A DNA stretch of 11,201 nucleotides from Podochytrium sp. JEL0797 (lineage: Eukaryota > Chytridiomycota > Chytridiomycetes > Chytridiales > Chytriomycetaceae), in NCBI GenBank assembly GCA_027596195.1, contig JADGJG010000897.1, positions 1-11,201 on the forward strand. The letters are read 5' to 3'. Position numbers and translations under genes: made by a program. Positions 8,448 through 11,201 of this stretch are shown piece by piece. Position 1 is the stretch's first letter; the number at the start of each line of letters is the position of its first letter. The notes below the pieces were generated by a model. It was given only the letters and a program-made list of their open reading frames with translations. It did no database searches and was not told the DNA's origin.

Positions 8448-8545
<98 letters not shown>

Positions 8546-8746
8546 GGTTGGGATGCGAAGCTTCCTCGGGTTGTTTGCAGCGAGACGCGCAAAGAGAGAT
8601 TTCGGCTGACTTGTTTTGATGAGCGTGGTTTGTCTTTTGGCCGCGAGGGGCGCAGCAACTGCGCGGAGTCGTGCTTCGTTGGATGCAAAGAGGGACCGAG
8701 TGCCGCGCCCAAAGCCGCGCTGGCCATTGCCGCCAGTCCAGTTCAT
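7841..8746 (-). CDS. Asn-homopolymer basic protein with C-terminal coiled coil, 301 aa
   Basis: I do not recognise the family. The gene is one exon; an in-frame TGA directly precedes the start ATG, so the frame cannot extend further without splicing. In order: a basic Gly/Arg N-terminus; about residues 45-67 (LFARLAANNPRKLRIPT); 33 consecutive Asn (68-100); a Lys/Arg cluster AKRKIKKQKKPSVKR (116-130) that looks like a nuclear localisation signal; a disordered Ser/Pro stretch with several SP/TP sites (SPPPPPP, STPKSSPARTP, LLSPTLEP); a second basic patch (KKVKKSLTK); an acidic-hydrophobic stretch; then a coiled coil near 276-297 with hydrophobic residues at L278, V282, L285, V289, M292, F296, a perfect 4-3 spacing. 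A nuclear, self-associating protein is an inference. The reading frame stays open across the trinucleotide repeat, with good content on both sides, which supports a real gene. Confidence 0.7.
8447..8545 (-). repeat. Uninterrupted (AAC)33 trinucleotide microsatellite, coding
   Basis: On the plus strand this is GTT repeated 33 times without a single interruption (99 bp). On the coding strand it is AAC x33, giving 33 Asn. No synonymous AAT is mixed in, which points to recent slippage expansion and not to old selection for asparagine. Allele length is likely variable between strains. Confidence 0.95.
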
Positions 8747-8925
8747 TCACTAGGGAGAGTGTCTAGGAGAGTGTTGCGTGGCGAGGCGTGGCGAGAGCGA
8801 CTAGTTTTGTTTGAGAAGGCCAAGTGAGGATCCACTAGGTGTGCAATGAGAAGAAAGCGAAGACTAAGGCAGTGCTAGATTGGCCAGTCCAATGCACGTA
8901 AAGGAATCGCCGTGGGGAGAGTGTC
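8732..8925 (+). repeat. Duplicated short block upstream of the Asn-rich gene
   Basis: GCCAGTCCA (8732-8740) followed by GGGAGAGTGTC (8753-8763) recurs in the same order as GCCAGTCCA (8883-8891) and GGGAGAGTGTC (8915-8925). A third GGAGAGTGTT lies at 8766-8775. The first copy overlaps the start codon of the Asn-rich gene and the second is about 140-180 bases upstream. It could be promoter sites or an old local duplication. Confidence 0.5.
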
Positions 8926-9044
8926 GTTCGGACACGGTTTTTTTTTCGCGCCTTCAAAAAGTGTCACAGTGGTAATTCTCATCCATCTCTTTACTCTCAT
9001 TAACAAACAAGTCCCAAAATACAACTCTCTCTCTCGTCAGTCAC
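8747..9044. promoter_or_regulatory. Intergenic flank: promoter of Asn-rich gene, 3' end of phosphodiesterase gene
   Basis: These 298 bases hold no gene. The left part is G-rich (GGCGAGGCGTGGCGAGAGCG) and serves as the 5' flank of the Asn-rich gene. The right part, with an 8-T run near 8938 and pyrimidine-rich sequence, is the 3' flank of the phosphodiesterase gene. No clear TATA box or AATAAA is visible on the minus strand. Confidence 0.4.
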
Positions 9045-10061
9045 TCACACCAAATGCACAGTCGCAACCAACCCCAAATGATCACTCAACGCAGAACTCG
9101 TCTCCTCCAACACCAACCGATCCACCACAACCGAAGACACCGTAGACCCACCCAAAGCAACTCCAGGCATCCCTGCGAATTCTTTCAACGAGAAAAAAAA
9201 ATCCAACCGCTCCACCGGATTCTCTACCGGAAACGTCCGACCATCCACATCCGCCGCATTCGTCTCTTTAAACAAGTCGTGTGTTTCTTTTGAGAGAGAT
9301 TCCATCATCCCCTTGTAAACTCCAGGCATCCCCGCCTCATCGACATTCATATCCCCAAAATACAACACCGTCGCTTTCTTCATGGCTTCCATATCCCCCG
9401 CAACACGCCCCAACACAAAATTTTCAATCACACCCGCGGCGAGACGAAACTGGGATACCATCAACTCATCGGCTCCTTCACTCTGGTGGTGACTAATGGC
9501 GACAAACAATCTCCCCGTAGTGGAGTCCTTGCCCGTGTCCAACTCGGCCACGAGGATTCCCTTCATAGAGAACCAATCCATTCCTGTTCCGGGGGGGTAG
9601 GCTTCGAAGAAGTGATCCAAGATGGGCAACCGCGATGCGAGCATCAGACCCGAATTGATCCTGAAAATGGAGTCCGTACGTTCCGGAAGCGAACTCACAA
9701 CATGGTACCCGTTCTCTTCAAACGCAGTCTTGAGAATCCGCGTCGGTTCTTTGAGAAAGATTTCATTGAGCCCAATAATATCGAGGTTGCGCGCCAAAAA
9801 CCGGTCCGCGAGGAACCGTGCGCGGGTGGCAGCCGTCATTCCCATCACGGGCCATTCTCCCACGAGGATGAGGAGTTTGCAGTTTTGGGTCAGGAGGCGG
9901 AGGTTGGCGGGGTCAAACGTGGCGGTCGGGGTCGTCGTCATGAGGGCGAGGGATTCCGGGGCTGTGAGTGGGTGTTGGTGGTGGTTGGTGGTGGCCGAGG
10001 TTGGGGTGAAGAGGGGGGCGAGGCAGCAGAGGAGGGTTGTGAGTCGGGCGGGGAGGTGCAT
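9045..10061 (-). CDS. Secreted endonuclease/exonuclease/phosphatase-fold phosphodiesterase, sphingomyelinase-like, 338 aa
   Basis: This is a Mg-dependent phosphodiesterase of the DNase I/sphingomyelinase C superfamily. The N-terminus is a signal peptide (MHLPARLTTLLCCLAPLFTPTSA, h-region about 7-18, cut near 23), so it acts outside the cell or in the secretory pathway. The full set of superfamily residues is present: Asn60 (LLTQN), Glu100 (IIGLNE), SGLMLASR (137-144) with PI following, Lys167-Gly (SMKG), His191 (AISHHQ), Asp237/Asn239 (FGDMN), Asp287 (ERLDFFF), and Asp327-His328 (SDH). SGLMLASR-PILD and the downstream KG are closer to neutral and bacterial sphingomyelinases than to DNase I. 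The substrate could be sphingomyelin, another phospholipid or a nucleic acid. One exon. It is divergently paired with the YbaK-type gene across 71 bp. Composition matches its neighbours, so I see no sign of recent transfer. I see no GPI or membrane anchor. Confidence 0.88.
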   Translation of the reverse strand: MHLPARLTTLLCCLAPLFTPTSATTNHHQHPLTAPESLALMTTTPTATFDPANLRLLTQNCKLLILVGEWPVMGMTAATRARFLADRFLARNLDIIGLNEIFLKEPTRILKTAFEENGYHVVSSLPERTDSIFRINSGLMLASRLPILDHFFEAYPPGTGMDWFSMKGILVAELDTGKDSTTGRLFVAISHHQSEGADELMVSQFRLAAGVIENFVLGRVAGDMEAMKKATVLYFGDMNVDEAGMPGVYKGMMESLSKETHDLFKETNAADVDGRTFPVENPVERLDFFFSLKEFAGMPGVALGGSTVSSVVVDRLVLEETSSALSDHLGLVATVHLV

Positions 10062-10132
10062 TGGCGGGGGCGGAAGTGAGTGTCAGTGGTTTTCCAGTGT
10101 TTCGTTGACTCACCTTGATTTTTTTTTCGAAA
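10062..10132. promoter_or_regulatory. 71-bp divergent promoter with a TGACTCA site
   Basis: The start codons of the phosphodiesterase gene (minus) and the YbaK-type gene (plus) lie back to back. The gap contains TGACTCA at 10106-10112, the exact palindromic core bound by bZIP factors of the Gcn4/AP-1 type. A T9 run sits next to the plus-strand ATG. No TATA box is visible. With so little space the two genes must share control elements or have promoters inside each other's transcripts. Confidence 0.55.
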
Positions 10133-11092
10133 ATGCAGTCTGAAAGCAAGGCCGAGGAGAGACCCGTGGACCCCAACGGGTCTCCCGCACACGAAGAGAC
10201 GGCTCAAAAAGACGAGAGCCCTCTGAAACAACAACAAGATTCCACCCTTGACACGGATGCCGTCATCTCCCAAATCCACGCAATGACCCGCACCATTTCA
10301 AACATCCTTGCTCGTCCCGAGGTCCAGGACCGGTACATGACGCATTGGAAGGCACAAGCTGTCAAAGAGTGGAAAGCCGGTGATATCATGCGGAATGCGC
10401 CGGAAGGTCCACGAAAGGTCGAGGCGGGTGTGATCGAGCTTGGGTTGAGAGAAGTCGCGCGGTTCTATGAAGTCGAAAACGACTTTTACAAGTGGAGTCT
10501 GGAGAGGAGAATGTGAGTGGATGCGTTTGTTTGGCTTCTGGCAACTTTGAGCGCAAGTTTTGACACGCAAGCCCCCCCCCCAAAACACATTCAGGTTGCG
10601 CATGAACGTGCCGTCCATCAACCATCTCTGCAAGACTCTCTTTTTCGAAAACACGAGATATATCCCGGGATCGGGTGACCTTTTGGGTGCGTGTTCCTCT
10701 TTAACCTTTCGTTGGACCTTGGCCACCTAACGCGCTTCGCACGCATAGACCCCATCAACAGCAAATACTACCTTGTAGTAGTCCAATACACTGGAAAACT
10801 GAACAGCGCCAAACTCACCAACTACGTCCGCGCTCTTACTAAAGGTTCCAAAAAGAACTTCAACCTCCGCGTCGCAAGTGAACCCGAAAGCGACGAATTC
10901 ACAGGCCACAAATCGGGCGGCGTGGTTCCGTTTGGGCTGGCGCGTGACGTGCCGATCATCTTGTCACGATCTGTGCTCGATTTGGCGCCACGTGTGTTTT
11001 TTATGGGGTGTGGACATGTGGATTGGAAGATTTCTGTGGCGGTGGATGAGTTTGTGAAGGCGACGGGGTGTTTTATTATTAATTTGGATTAA
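10133..11092 (+). CDS. YbaK/aminoacyl-tRNA deacylase-domain protein, 271 aa, three exons
   Basis: Exons 10133-10512, 10595-10686 and 10749-11092 join to 271 codons, with introns of 82 bp (GTGAGT..TTCAG) and 62 bp (GTGCGT..ATAG). The C-terminal half is a YbaK/ProX-type editing domain. It has NVPSINHLCKTL (131-142), YYLVVVQYTGKLN (164-176), Lys179, LRVASEPESDEFTGH (197-211), SGGVVPFGLARDVPIIL (213-229), and a late GCGHVDWKISV strand. Proteins of this fold hydrolyse mischarged aminoacyl-tRNA such as Cys- or Ala-tRNAPro. The first 126 residues are an extra, charged, partly helical segment (VISQIHAMTRTISNILARPEVQDRY onward) absent from the roughly 160-residue bacterial proteins. No mitochondrial targeting peptide is evident, so a cytosolic place is inferred. 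ATG at 10133 was chosen for its AAA context; nothing in-frame with ATG lies nearby upstream. Substrate tRNA is unknown. Confidence 0.9.
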
Positions 11093-11201
11093 AAGGGAAG
11101 GGGTACTGTATTTTTTGAAAAAGAAGAGCGTTTCGGAATTGTCAGATATGTAAATCTTTGAGAACAAAAAAATCAAAACAAAAACACTCACGGCTAGGTC
11201 G
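11093..11201. other. 3' flank of the YbaK-type gene and window edge
   Basis: The stretch is A/T-rich and non-coding on the plus strand, with no AATAAA. On the minus strand near 11192 the bases GCC|GTGAGTG look like a splice donor, which would mean an exon of another minus-strand gene beyond the window. The evidence is a single site, so this is only a hint. Confidence 0.3.

Noticed and set aside
8074..8827. Frames giving poly-Thr, poly-Gln, poly-Val, poly-Leu or poly-Cys across the GTT repeat
   Set aside because: A pure trinucleotide repeat is open in all frames. Only the Asn frame has sensible sequence on both sides, including the heptad-spaced C-terminus.
9952..10114. A 5' intron in the phosphodiesterase gene using AAG|GTGAGT on the minus strand near 10114
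   Set aside because: It would remove the start codon and signal peptide and place the upstream exon over the YbaK-type coding region. The bases are better explained by the TGACTCA element.

Overview
The window is nuclear DNA of a eukaryote, most likely a fungus and perhaps a chytrid-type one. The clues are twelve short introns (50-82 bp) with GT..AG ends and CTAAC/CTAAT-like branch sites, short intergenic spaces, low-complexity proteins, and standard stop codons. The lineage is an inference from intron style and gene content; the sequence does not prove it. Prokaryotic signals (Shine-Dalgarno sites, operons, insertion sequences, CRISPR) are absent, and I found no tRNA or rRNA.

Layout, left to right. 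Positions 1-300 are intergenic, with a diverged direct repeat. A single-exon glutathione S-transferase gene lies on the minus strand (1154..498), with a TATA box at 1211-1218 and two AATAAA signals after its stop. About 1 kb of mostly non-coding DNA follows. Next is the centrepiece, an 11-exon minus-strand gene (about 6874..2202, about 1336 codons). It encodes a Ser/Thr-rich N-terminus, a small alpha/beta module that resembles the roadblock/longin fold, a coiled-coil linker, a long run of proline-stretch exons, a WH2-like actin-binding motif, and a C-terminal region of nearly 400 residues that I do not recognise. It looks like a formin at first sight, but I find no FH2 domain. All seven introns from exon 3 to exon 10 and the one entering exon 11 split a codon after its first base, so exons 4-10 are each removable without a frameshift. 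One of them, exon 8, carries an in-frame TGA.

From 6875 to 7840 is a promoter/intergenic stretch with four copies of a GGTGACCGAAAATCCC-like motif and two dinucleotide repeats in opposite orientation. Then comes a minus-strand gene (8746..7841) for a basic, Asn-homopolymer protein (33 AAC codons in a row) ending in a leucine-zipper-like coiled coil. Then comes a minus-strand gene (10061..9045) for a secreted sphingomyelinase/DNase I-like phosphodiesterase with a complete set of active-site motifs. A 71-bp gap holding a TGACTCA site separates it from a divergent three-exon plus-strand gene (10133..11092) for a YbaK-type aminoacyl-tRNA editing domain protein. The last 109 bp are 3' flank, possibly with the edge of another minus-strand gene.

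The genes do not form a pathway. They read as ordinary, densely packed fungal-type loci for detoxification, actin regulation, a possibly nuclear low-complexity protein, extracellular lipid or nucleic-acid hydrolysis, and tRNA proofreading. The most unusual item is the polyproline/WH2 gene with its duplicated symmetric exons and internal stop.
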